Of a DNA stretch of 11,343 bases, positions 1-6,689 are shown piece by piece. Numbering within the stretch: the stretch's first letter is position 1; each line of letters begins with the position of its first letter. Source of the DNA: Eubacteriales Family XIII. Incertae Sedis bacterium (lineage in GTDB: Bacteria > Bacillota > Clostridia > Peptostreptococcales > Anaerovoracaceae); assembly GCA_031278255.1 (NCBI GenBank), contig JAITKU010000055.1, positions 1-11,343 on the forward strand, in the 5' to 3' direction. Made by a program: the position numbers and the translations under genes. The notes beneath the pieces were generated by a model. It worked only from the letters and a program-made list of their open reading frames with translations. It was not told the origin of the DNA and ran no database searches.

Positions 1-60
1 GCGCCTTTTGCAAACGGTTGGAAGGAGCCACTCGACAACTCCCCCGCTTTAGCGGGTTAG
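1..60 (+). pseudogene. Possible 3' end of an IS200/IS605 tnpB (partial, uncertain)
   Basis: Frame 1 is open from the window edge to the TAG at 58-60 and ends in the residues DNSPALAG. Some TnpB proteins of IS200/IS605 elements end this way because their last codons are formed by the terminal hairpin of the element (GCTTTAGCGG-type sequence). That hairpin is present here at 37-65 and overlaps the stop codon. Only about 19 codons are visible and no catalytic motif can be seen, so this is pattern recognition and not a proof. It could equally be a chance open frame beside a plain hairpin. Confidence 0.3.
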
Positions 61-65
61 GAGTT
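37..65 (+). repeat. Strong stem-loop, IS605-like right-end hairpin
   Basis: AACTCC-CCCGC pairs with GCGGG-(TTA bulge)-GGAGTT around a TTTA loop, giving 11 base pairs. No T-run follows on the + strand, so it is a poor intrinsic terminator. The shape and the GCTTTAGCGGG core resemble hairpins at the right ends of IS200/IS605 elements and at the 3' end of TnpB-associated omega RNAs. The structure is seen directly; the identity is inferred. Confidence 0.5.
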
Positions 66-338
66 TACCGTCCCCGCCGCCCCTCAAAACATAGGCGTCA
101 GTGGGGGATTGCACCCGCCCCCGTCACGCGCCCCCGCGCCCGTTTCTTACAGTATACCGCGCGCGCCCATATTTTTCAATGGGAAAAATTTTTCGATCCA
201 CCGTCCGGTCGGCGTCGTTTGATCGCAATGAGGCATCCAAAATTGAAAATCACTTACCGAACCGCCAAAAGACCCGCGATGGGGGAATAATTACAAGGAT
301 CAAAAACAGCAAAAGCCCCGGCAAAGTGCGCCCCGATA
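66..338. other. Non-coding stretch upstream of the sigma-54 regulator
   Basis: I see no credible gene here; short frames in this stretch lack ribosome binding sites and have shadow-like composition. The left part is C-rich. At 166-193 a weak hairpin (CCCAT/ATGGG, or ATTTTTC/GAAAAAT) is followed by AAAAATTTTT, which could act as a weak terminator in either direction. Confidence 0.5.
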
Positions 339-341
339 AAG

Positions 342-347
342 TATAAT
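342..347 (+). promoter_or_regulatory. Probable -10 box of the sigma-54 regulator gene
   Basis: A perfect TATAAT lies 67 nt upstream of the ATG at 415. No good -35 is found 16-18 nt upstream (CGGCAA at best), so the promoter may be weak or activator-dependent. The transcript would begin near 354 and carry a leader with a hairpin at 369-386. Confidence 0.45.
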
Positions 348-368
348 AAACTTATGACGGTATTTTGC

Positions 369-386
369 GCCGCCGCACCGGGCGGC
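369..386 (+). other. Leader stem-loop upstream of the regulator ribosome binding site
   Basis: GCCGCC pairs with GGCGGC around the six-base loop GCACCG. It lies 11 nt before the AAAGGA ribosome binding site (398-403) of the regulator gene and could modulate its translation. It is not followed by a T-run, so a terminator role is unlikely. Confidence 0.4.
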
Positions 387-414
387 AGACATCTCCGAAA
401 GGAATAAGAACAAT

Positions 415-1932
415 ATGCTGGATATAAGAAGCGATGCGGAAGCGATATTGAACAGCATCGGCGGTTTTCTGCTGATAGACAACAAGGAGCGTATCGTTTT
501 CATGTGCAAAAGTCTCATTGAGGCGGTCGGTTTGGATTCCCTCGAACAGGTCAAGGGGAAGCGGCTTCGCGACGTGATCGCCTGCAATATGACGTACCGG
601 GTACTCGAAACCGGCAAGCGGCAGATCGGCGTAAGCTACCACGTACCGAACGGCACGATCACCTCCAACAGCTATCCGATCTATCGGAACGGGGTTTTGA
701 TAGGCGCGCTGGAATACGATGTCTTTGAGGATGAAACGCTCCTGCACGATTTTTTTGAAAAGCGGTCCGCAAAGAAAATGTCGCGGCCGCCGGGCGACGC
801 GCGGCGCGACACGCGGCGGCACGAAAGGTATTCCCCGGACAATATCAAAGGCTCGGGGGCCGTGATCCGAAAGCTGAAAAACGATATCCGCCTGTGCGCC
901 AAGAGCGATTCCACCGTTCTGATCAGCGGAGAAACGGGCACGGGAAAGGAAATGATCGCGCGCGCCATCCACGCGGCGAGCCGCAGGCGCGCGTTTGAAT
1001 TCATCGAACTGAACTGCGCAACCATCCCGGGCGATCTCTTCGAGTCGGAGCTGTTCGGATACGAGGAGGGCAGCTTCACGGGCGCGAAAAAGGGCGGCAA
1101 GCCGGGGTTGGCGGAACTGGCGGATCGAGGCATCCTGTTTCTGGACGAGATCAACGCGCTGCCCATACATATGCAGGCGAAGCTGCTGCGCTTTTTGCAG
1201 GAGAAAGAGATACGGCGCCTGGGCGGCGGCTTGTCAAAGCCCGTGGACGTGCGCGTCATAGCCGCCACCAATGAATGCCCCGTGACACTTGTGCGGCAGG
1301 GGCGCTTCCGGCAGGACCTGTATTATCGCTTGAACGTGCTGGAAATCGTCGCAGAACCCTTGCGAAACCGGAAAGGCGATATCCCGGAACTGGCCCGTTG
1401 CTTCATCGACAGTTTGAACGCGGTGTTGGAGGGGGACCCGGAACGCCGCGAGGTGCTGTCCATCGACAAGGACGCGATGGAACGCTTGCTGGACTACGAT
1501 TGGCCGGGCAATGTGCGCGAACTCAGAAATGTGCTGGAACGCGCCATGAACCGTTGCTTGGGTCCGACGCTGACCCCGGCGCATTTTGACGATTTCCCCG
1601 CGAGGGACCCCGCAGTACTTGTGCCCGGAGTTTGCGAACGGGTACTTGTGCCCGGAGCTTGCGAACGGGTACTTGTGCCCGCTTGTCCCGATCGGCCGGT
1701 CGGGGGCGCCTGCGAACGGGCGGCGGATACGGCGCCCTCCGAAACGGACGCCGGCTCTGCGAGTCTGCGTGAGATCAAGCGCGATACGGAAATCCGCGCG
1801 ATTCACGATCTCTTGTACGTGCAAGGTCTCTCCCGGAAAGACGCGGCCGCGAGCCTCGGCATTTCCAGACAGATGCTTCATCGCAAGATCAAGAAATACG
1901 GACTCGACGCGGCGCGAGAGGGGGATCGGTAG
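415..1932 (+). CDS. Sigma-54-dependent transcriptional activator, PAS-AAA+-Fis HTH
   Basis: This 505-residue enhancer-binding protein would bind upstream DNA and use ATP hydrolysis to open promoters held by sigma-54 RNA polymerase. Residues 1 to about 105 form a PAS-type sensor. The AAA+ domain follows, with Walker A GETGTGKE (172-179), the sigma-54 contact loop GSFTGA (219-224, Ser in place of the usual Ala), Walker B GILFLDE (239-245) and a FRQDLYYRLNV arginine-finger region. A Fis-type helix-turn-helix ends the protein (about 473-497). There is no receiver domain, so the signal is probably a small ligand or redox state read by the PAS domain. The linker carries 27-bp repeats (residues 401-422). 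The start has AAAGGA at 398-403. A -24/-12 promoter before the symporter at 3885 is the natural nearby target. Sure of the family; target and ligand are inference. Confidence 0.93.
   Translation: MLDIRSDAEAILNSIGGFLLIDNKERIVFMCKSLIEAVGLDSLEQVKGKRLRDVIACNMTYRVLETGKRQIGVSYHVPNGTITSNSYPIYRNGVLIGALEYDVFEDETLLHDFFEKRSAKKMSRPPGDARRDTRRHERYSPDNIKGSGAVIRKLKNDIRLCAKSDSTVLISGETGTGKEMIARAIHAASRRRAFEFIELNCATIPGDLFESELFGYEEGSFTGAKKGGKPGLAELADRGILFLDEINALPIHMQAKLLRFLQEKEIRRLGGGLSKPVDVRVIAATNECPVTLVRQGRFRQDLYYRLNVLEIVAEPLRNRKGDIPELARCFIDSLNAVLEGDPERREVLSIDKDAMERLLDYDWPGNVRELRNVLERAMNRCLGPTLTPAHFDDFPARDPAVLVPGVCERVLVPGACERVLVPACPDRPVGGACERAADTAPSETDAGSASLREIKRDTEIRAIHDLLYVQGLSRKDAAASLGISRQMLHRKIKKYGLDAAREGDR
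1615..1681 (+). repeat. 27-bp tandem repeat inside the regulator gene
   Basis: Two full units (1615-1641 and 1642-1668) differ at one base and are followed by a 13-base partial third unit (1669-1681). The unit begins GTACTTGTGCCCGGAG and encodes nine residues, VLVPG(V/A)CER. A decayed further echo (CTGCGAACGGG) appears near 1710. Being a multiple of three, the repeat can gain or lose units without frameshift. It lies in the linker between the AAA+ core and the HTH and adds a cysteine per unit. Confidence 0.9.
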
Positions 1933-1979
1933 CGATTTTCGGCAAAGAAAGCCGGCAAAGACATGCGCGGCGGCGCGTT

Positions 1980-3239
1980 TCAGACCGGCGGACCGGCCGC
2001 CTTTCGCGGCGGGATCGCAAGGAGAAGCAAGGTCGCGAGCAGACTTGCGACCGCGACGGCGGCGCAGCTTCCCCAGCCCGCCGCCCAAAAGCCTTTGAGT
2101 CCGAAGAATACGCCCACGACGAGCGGCGCCGCCGGCATACCGAGATCGCCGACCCCTCCGCATATGCCGGTCACGATGGGCACGGCTTTCGCTTCAAACA
2201 GTTCGGGCAGGATGGGGTAGAACGAGCCAAGCCCCCAAGACGCGGCAAAGGAGAAGAGGAATACGGCGACGAGGAAGAAACGCAGACCGCTCATATCGCC
2301 GAACGCGATGAGGTAGGCGGCGGCGACGGTAAGGACGTGCCCGGCCGCGAACACCCCGATCCGGGCCGGCGCCTTGCGGCGCGTTTTCGCGGCCAGCAGA
2401 TCGGAAGCCTTTCCGGAAACGACGCAAGCGACGAAGATGCCGGCCGTGACCGCGCCCATGATCGCGCCGACATCCATACTGCCGTAGCCCAAAGCCTCGC
2501 CGAAGATGGGCATATCGACGGTGATGGCCTGCATCGTAAAGGTCGTGGCCAGAAAACCGACGGACAACAGGGCCGCCTGAAAGGCCCCGTCCGTGAGTTT
2601 GTCCCCCCTCGCGCCGCCGGACGCCGACCGGACTTCGGCCGCGCGGGCGGCTTTCGGCGCCGTCTCCCCGGCGGTCAGCAGCCAGACGAGGCAGAGCGCC
2701 GCCTGCACCGCGGCCAAGGCGTAGTAGGAGGCGATCCAGTCCCATTTTTCGATGATTACGGCTGCGAAAGCCCCGCCTATCCCGCCGCCGCCGTAAAAGA
2801 TTCCGTTGAATACGGCGGTGGCAATGCCCGCGTTCTTTCCCTCCGCCCGTCCCAAGATGATCGCGAGCGATACGGGGAAGAGGATACTGGCGCTCCCCTG
2901 CAGCACCTTTACGGCCATCAGCAGGGGAACGGAGCCGATATGGGGGATGGCGAGCAGGGGCAGGATCGCGGCGATGTTTCCGTAGAGAAATACGGAGCGC
3001 GCCCCCAGCTTGTTGTACAGAAAGCCGGAAAGCAGCATGGCCGATACGATACCGATCGATTTGACGGTCTCCCCGGTGAGCAGGACGGCCTGCGGGATCC
3101 CCGTTGCCGCGGACAGGCGGGAAATCGTAACGGAGAACTGCGGAAACCCGGCGGCGACGGCGCAGCCGACGAAAGCGTTGATCAGAACGATGTACCAAGT
3201 CCTTATGGCGTGAACGCGTTTTTTGTCCGTATCGATCAT
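1980..3239 (-). CDS. Major facilitator superfamily (MFS) transporter
   Basis: This 419-residue inner-membrane protein is hydrophobic almost throughout and has about twelve predicted membrane segments split by a polar central loop (near residues 193-215, rich in Ala, Arg and Gly). The usual MFS motif-A region between segments 2 and 3 is recognisable as GFLYNKLGARSVFLYG (72-87). Length fits the 400-430 residues common in the superfamily. The substrate cannot be told from sequence. The start has GGAGGGG 9 nt upstream. The gene is convergent with the sigma-54 regulator (47-nt gap, no clear terminator between them) and divergent from the symporter gene, so it may share the 3240-3884 control region. 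Sure of the superfamily, not of the role. Confidence 0.9.
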   Translation of the reverse strand: MIDTDKKRVHAIRTWYIVLINAFVGCAVAAGFPQFSVTISRLSAATGIPQAVLLTGETVKSIGIVSAMLLSGFLYNKLGARSVFLYGNIAAILPLLAIPHIGSVPLLMAVKVLQGSASILFPVSLAIILGRAEGKNAGIATAVFNGIFYGGGGIGGAFAAVIIEKWDWIASYYALAAVQAALCLVWLLTAGETAPKAARAAEVRSASGGARGDKLTDGAFQAALLSVGFLATTFTMQAITVDMPIFGEALGYGSMDVGAIMGAVTAGIFVACVVSGKASDLLAAKTRRKAPARIGVFAAGHVLTVAAAYLIAFGDMSGLRFFLVAVFLFSFAASWGLGSFYPILPELFEAKAVPIVTGICGGVGDLGMPAAPLVVGVFFGLKGFWAAGWGSCAAVAVASLLATLLLLAIPPRKAAGPPV

Positions 3240-3395
3240 ACCGTGAATCCCCTCCGATCTTTGCGCTCCCTGCGCGGTCGCACAAAGCTTGCGTGTAAAT
3301 TTTTATTTCCAAAGTCGCGCGCCGCGCAAATAAAGGTTTACGCCGCGCCTGCCGCGAAATCGCGCGGAACGGCTTGCCGGCGGATTCCCTTCGAT

Positions 3396-3411
3396 GTAAA
3401 CACCGCTTTAC
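3396..3411. promoter_or_regulatory. Candidate upstream activator palindrome
   Basis: GTAAA-CACCGC-TTTAC is a perfect 5-bp inverted repeat, 165 bp upstream of the -24 element, a distance usual for enhancer sites of sigma-54 activators. Similar half-sites lie at 3294-3299 and 3337-3342. Binding by the regulator at 415-1932 is inference, and a 5-bp palindrome can occur by chance. Confidence 0.25.
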
Positions 3412-3575
3412 GCGAAAGGGGCTTTTTGCGTTTCCGCTCTTCCTTTCGGCGGTCCCGTCCGCCCCGTCTCTTCGCCCTCGCGCGGCGGGCGGGACGGGCG
3501 GAAAAGCGGCAAAACGCGCGAATCCGCGGCTTTTCACAGCGCGCGCCGCGCCCCGCGCGCCGCAAAAAAACAGGA

Positions 3576-3591
3576 TGGCATACTTTTTGCT
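3576..3591 (+). promoter_or_regulatory. Sigma-54 (-24/-12) promoter for the symporter-peptidase operon
   Basis: TGGCAT-N5-TTGCT matches the sigma-54 consensus TGGCAC-N5-TTGC(A/T) with the invariant GG and GC at exact spacing and only one mismatch in the -24 box. Transcription would start near 3602 and run into the symporter gene after a leader of about 280 nt. A gene for a sigma-54 activator lies about 1.6 kb upstream, which supports function. I found no second match of this quality elsewhere in the window. Confidence 0.8.
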
Positions 3592-3869
3592 TCCGGTCTT
3601 GTATGGGTCCTTTCTTATCACAGGTTCGGCCGACTCCCTCCCCCGCGTCGAAACGCGCAAGCGCGCTGTGCCCATTCGGACAGCGAACCTGTGTTTCTTG
3701 CTTTTGAAGCGACGGATCGAGAATGCTCGTTCGCGGTTTACGGCCGTGCATAGCCGATTACTGCAATTTCCGCGCCGGCGTGCGAAAGGACTTCCGCGCG
3801 ATTTCTCCGACTGTCGCAAATCCGTTATCACATTACAATCCAAGCGCGCAGATGTGCCTTGAGCGCGCC

Positions 3870-3877
3870 GGAGGAGG
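3870..3877 (+). promoter_or_regulatory. Ribosome binding site fixing the symporter start
   Basis: GGAGGAGG lies 7 nt before the ATG at 3885. The reading frame is open further upstream (to an ATG at 3723), but that start has no comparable site and its extra residues are not transporter-like. This decides the start at 3885. Confidence 0.9.
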
Positions 3878-3884
3878 TTATTGC

Positions 3885-5330
3885 ATGACAATGACAGACA
3901 CAAACAAAAGGACCGTTCTGCCGGCGTTCACAAAAGCGGGTTATGCGATCGGTCAAATGTCGGACTCCATCGGGTTCAATGTATTCTATTTCTTTTTCCT
4001 GTTTTTCCTGACCGATTACGCCGGGATTCCGGCCGGGACCGCAGGAATGATCTCGTTGGCGGCCGTCACATGGGACGCGGTTACGGATCCCATCGTGGGG
4101 CATATTTCCGACAATCTGCGCGCAAAGCGCGGGCGGCGGAGGCCGATGATGATCGCGGCCTTGGTTCCGTATTCCGTCTGCACCTATCTGCTGTTCAACA
4201 ACATCGACGTGTCGGGCAGCCTCAAGACGCTCTACTTCGCCGTGATCGCCATCCTGTTTTGGAGTTGCTACAAGGTGTTCGTGATCCCGTTTTTCGCGCT
4301 GGGCGCGGAGTTGACGGACGATTTCGACGAGAGGACCTCCCTGCGTGTCTGGGCCAGCGTTTCGCTGTACTGCGCGGTCATGCTGGCGTCGGCCGCGCCG
4401 CCCATGATCACGGAACTCACCATCCAAAGCGGCGGAGACGGCACGGACGCGTGGCATAATGTGGGTCTGATCTTCGGCGCGGCCATCGCGCTGACCATAT
4501 TCCTGTGCCATCGCGCCACAAAGGGCGGAGAACTCGTGACGAAAGAAGCCTACAAGGTCGAAAGGGACGAAACGGCGGGGAATTTCTTCTCGCATTTTTT
4601 CGGCGACCTGCTGGGCGTTTTTCGCGTGAAGCCCACCAAATTTCTCGTGCTGTCGGTGCTTTTTTGGTCCGTCGTTTCGTCCATGTCCAGCGGCGGCCTC
4701 GTCTATCTCATGACGAGCGTCCTCAACTATCCCGCGGGCCTGCAATCGGTGTGCTACGTGGTGTTGAGTCTGGCGGGCATTTTCTGGCTGCCGGCGATCC
4801 ACTGCAGTTCCGCGAGGCTCGACAAGCAGCGGGTCTATTTTTTGGCCATGCTGCTCACCGCCGTTTGCCTCATCCTGTTCAATTTTGTGCGTTTTCCGGT
4901 ACTCGCGTTTTTGATCGTCTTTCTCATCCTGTTTGAACTGGGGAACAGCACGTTTTGGACCTTGTACTATTCCATGATGTACGATATCAGCGAACTCGAC
5001 GAATTCATTTCCGGCAAGCGACGGGAGGGGACCATCGCTGCGCTCATGTCGTTTTCGCAAAAGCTCGGATCGGCTTTCGCGCTCTGGCTGACGGGTTTCG
5101 TTCTGGATCTCGGCGGCTACAACGGACAGGCGGCGGTACAATCCGAAACGGCCTTGGACGCCATCGTGTGGGTCAATACGTGGATTCCGGGGGCAATCGG
5201 ACTCGGCGCGGTGCTGTTCGCCCTCGCCTATCCGCTGACAAAACCGCGCTTCAATGCTCTGCTGCAAGCGCTCGCGTTGAAACGCAAAGGGGAAGCGTAC
5301 ACAACGGAGGGCTTTGAAAAACTGTTGTAG
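3885..5330 (+). CDS. GPH-family (glycoside-pentoside-hexuronide) cation symporter
   Basis: This 481-residue, 12-segment inner-membrane transporter of the MFS-related GPH family would import a solute together with Na+ or H+. The family signature is clear: an aromatic first segment (FNVFYFFFLFFLTDYAG, 31-47), then TWDAVTDPIVGHISDN (62-77) with the conserved Asp residues, and the loop GRRRP (83-87). Length fits the family (450-500). It is preceded by a strong ribosome binding site and a -24/-12 promoter, and followed after 92 nt by the P1 aminopeptidase in the same direction with no terminator between, so the two are probably co-transcribed. GPH members classically carry sugars; the peptidase partner suggests that this one may take a peptide-like or amide substrate, which is inference. 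Confidence 0.92.
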   Translation: MTMTDTNKRTVLPAFTKAGYAIGQMSDSIGFNVFYFFFLFFLTDYAGIPAGTAGMISLAAVTWDAVTDPIVGHISDNLRAKRGRRRPMMIAALVPYSVCTYLLFNNIDVSGSLKTLYFAVIAILFWSCYKVFVIPFFALGAELTDDFDERTSLRVWASVSLYCAVMLASAAPPMITELTIQSGGDGTDAWHNVGLIFGAAIALTIFLCHRATKGGELVTKEAYKVERDETAGNFFSHFFGDLLGVFRVKPTKFLVLSVLFWSVVSSMSSGGLVYLMTSVLNYPAGLQSVCYVVLSLAGIFWLPAIHCSSARLDKQRVYFLAMLLTAVCLILFNFVRFPVLAFLIVFLILFELGNSTFWTLYYSMMYDISELDEFISGKRREGTIAALMSFSQKLGSAFALWLTGFVLDLGGYNGQAAVQSETALDAIVWVNTWIPGAIGLGAVLFALAYPLTKPRFNALLQALALKRKGEAYTTEGFEKLL

Positions 5331-5373
5331 GGCAAACGAGCGCGGCGGTTTCGCAAAAGGGGTACGCATTATA

Positions 5374-5397
5374 TAACAAGATCGTTTTTGTAACAAG
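5374..5397 (+). repeat. Short direct repeat between symporter and peptidase genes
   Basis: TAACAAG occurs at 5374-5380 and again at 5391-5397, a 17-bp period, in the 92-nt gap just upstream of the peptidase ribosome binding site. The surrounding sequence is locally AT-rich. It could be an internal control site, but seven bases twice is weak evidence. Confidence 0.25.
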
Positions 5398-5422
5398 AAA
5401 CACAGGCTTTGGGGAGGGAAAC

Positions 5423-6553
5423 ATGCGGAAAGCAAGAGCAAGAGATCTGGGCATCGTGTTGCCCGGGACGCCGGGGCGATACAATGCCATAACGGATGTG
5501 CGGGGCGTCGAGGTCGGGTTTTCAACCGTGATTATCGGCGAACCCGCGGATTATACGGGGCCGGGTTCCGCCTTTGCGCGGACCGGCGTGACGGCCGTAC
5601 TGCCGCGGGGGAAGCGGCGGAGCGCCGTGTTCGCGGGACGCTGTGATCTGAACGGGAACGGGGAGTTGACGGGAACGCATTGGATCGACGATTCCGGGTT
5701 TATGCACGGCCCGCTGCTGATCACCAACACCAACAGCGTGGGCGTCGTCAGGGATACGGCTTCAAAATGGATGCTGGACAACGGGTTTTATTACCCCATG
5801 GTGGAGGACGGACGGGTCATCGAGGGGGTCGGCTATTTCTATCCCGCCGTGGGGGAGACCTGGGACGGCACGCTGAACGACACCAACGGTTTTCACGTGC
5901 GGGCGGAACACGCGCTGAGGGCGCTGGAGAGCGCCGCGCCGGGACCCGTCGCCGAGGGCAACGTGGGCGGCGGAACGGGGATGCAGTGCCATGAATTCAA
6001 GGGCGGAACGGGAACCGCCTCAAGGCTGCTCACAGAGGAGCAGGGCGGCTTCACGGTGGGCGCGCTGGTGCAGGCCAATCACGGTTTTAGGGAACACTTC
6101 GAGATATTGGGCATTCCCATGGCGGAAGAGATCAAGGGTTGCGATCCCATCCTCAATTCGCTCGCGCCCAAGCCCGGTACCGGCTCCGTCATCGTGGTAC
6201 TCGCGACCGACGCCCCCGTACTCCCGTGGCAGCTGTCCAAGATGTGCCGCCGCGTGCCGATCGGCATCGGCAAACTCGGTTCCGGCTATGAAAACGGTTC
6301 CGGCGATATCTTTCTGGCTTTCTCTGTGGCGAACGAGAACGCCTACACGTTCACGCAGACCAAGATCGATCTTCTCAGCGACGACAGGATGGATCCGATA
6401 TACAAGGCCGTGGCGGAAACCGTGGAGGAGGCGATACTGAACGCGCTCTGCGCCGCGGAAACGATGGTGGGTATCGAGTACAACAAATATTTCGCGCTCC
6501 CGCACGACCGAGTGGTCGAGGTACTCGGCAAGCACGGGAAGATAAAGGGATAA
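5423..6553 (+). CDS. P1-family (S58) aminopeptidase, DmpA/BapA-like
   Basis: This 376-residue Ntn-hydrolase-type enzyme cuts the N-terminal residue from peptides or amides. Family members include the L-aminopeptidase/D-esterase DmpA and beta-peptidyl aminopeptidases. They self-cleave before a Gly-Ser bond to free a catalytic N-terminal serine. Here that site is PGTG|SVIVVLATDAP, cleavage between Gly254 and Ser255, giving chains of about 27 and 13 kDa. Other family marks are VRGVEVG near the N-terminus, GNVGGGTG (179-186) followed by EFKGGTGTASR, and Asn219 in VQANHG, the position of the catalytic Asn of DmpA. Length matches DmpA (375). There is no signal peptide, so the enzyme is cytoplasmic. 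The start has GGGGAGGG at 5411-5418. It follows the GPH symporter and ends before a strong terminator. Substrate specificity cannot be read from sequence. Confidence 0.92.
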   Translation: MRKARARDLGIVLPGTPGRYNAITDVRGVEVGFSTVIIGEPADYTGPGSAFARTGVTAVLPRGKRRSAVFAGRCDLNGNGELTGTHWIDDSGFMHGPLLITNTNSVGVVRDTASKWMLDNGFYYPMVEDGRVIEGVGYFYPAVGETWDGTLNDTNGFHVRAEHALRALESAAPGPVAEGNVGGGTGMQCHEFKGGTGTASRLLTEEQGGFTVGALVQANHGFREHFEILGIPMAEEIKGCDPILNSLAPKPGTGSVIVVLATDAPVLPWQLSKMCRRVPIGIGKLGSGYENGSGDIFLAFSVANENAYTFTQTKIDLLSDDRMDPIYKAVAETVEEAILNALCAAETMVGIEYNKYFALPHDRVVEVLGKHGKIKG

Positions 6554-6621
6554 CCCTGTGCCGGCGGCGGCCGGCCGACGCAAATCCACGCGGGCGACGG
6601 GCAGGGTGTCTCACAGACAAA

Positions 6622-6676
6622 CGCCGCTTGGGAACAGGCAAAGAAGAATGCCGGTTCCCAAGCGGCGCGGTTTTTT
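6622..6676 (+). terminator. Strong intrinsic terminator of the symporter-peptidase operon
   Basis: CGCCGCTTGGGAAC (6622-6635) pairs perfectly with GTTCCCAAGCGGCG (6654-6667). An inner GGCA/TGCC stem extends the hairpin, and T6 then GGTTTT follow from 6671. On the opposite strand the hairpin is followed only by TTTGTCTG, so it could stop leftward htpG-operon transcripts poorly at best. Confidence 0.92.
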
Positions 6677-6689
6677 GGTTTTCGCGAGC

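Larger units (their letters stand above)
3240..3884. other. Divergent regulatory region between two transporters
   Basis: This 645-bp GC-rich stretch separates the leftward MFS gene from the rightward symporter gene. I see no convincing gene in it. It contains the sigma-54 promoter at 3576-3591, an upstream palindrome GTAAA-N6-TTTAC at 3396-3411, further TGTAAA (3294-3299) and TTTACG (3337-3342) half-sites, an imperfect GC-rich hairpin around 3460-3500, and a leader hairpin CGCTGT/ACAGCG at 3664-3685. Confidence 0.6.

Noticed and set aside
352..1170. A 272-codon leftward frame antisense to the sigma-54 regulator
   Set aside because: A shadow of the regulator gene with no ribosome binding site or motif.
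1615..1720. Tandem repeat in the regulator considered as CRISPR or iterons
   Set aside because: Units abut directly without spacers, keep the reading frame and lie within coding sequence.
1933..1979. A possible bidirectional terminator between the convergent regulator and MFS genes
   Set aside because: Only a four-base-pair stem (CGGC/GCCG) is found and there is no proper T-run in either direction.
3374..3862. A 162-codon rightward frame in the divergent region
   Set aside because: It contains the sigma-54 promoter, has no ribosome binding site, and its composition follows GC-rich non-coding DNA.
2194..3903. A long leftward open frame of 569 codons across the MFS gene and the control region
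   Set aside because: Its product is Arg/Gly-rich and lacks membrane segments or motifs, and it overlaps a clear MFS gene in another frame as well as the sigma-54 promoter.
5331..5422. A separate promoter for the P1 aminopeptidase gene
   Set aside because: AT-rich words such as TATATAAC are present, but no -35 at proper spacing and no second -24/-12 element; co-transcription with the symporter is simpler.
3828..5525. A 565-codon leftward frame antisense to the symporter
   Set aside because: Rich in Arg, Gln and His with no domain; opposite a clear GPH transporter.
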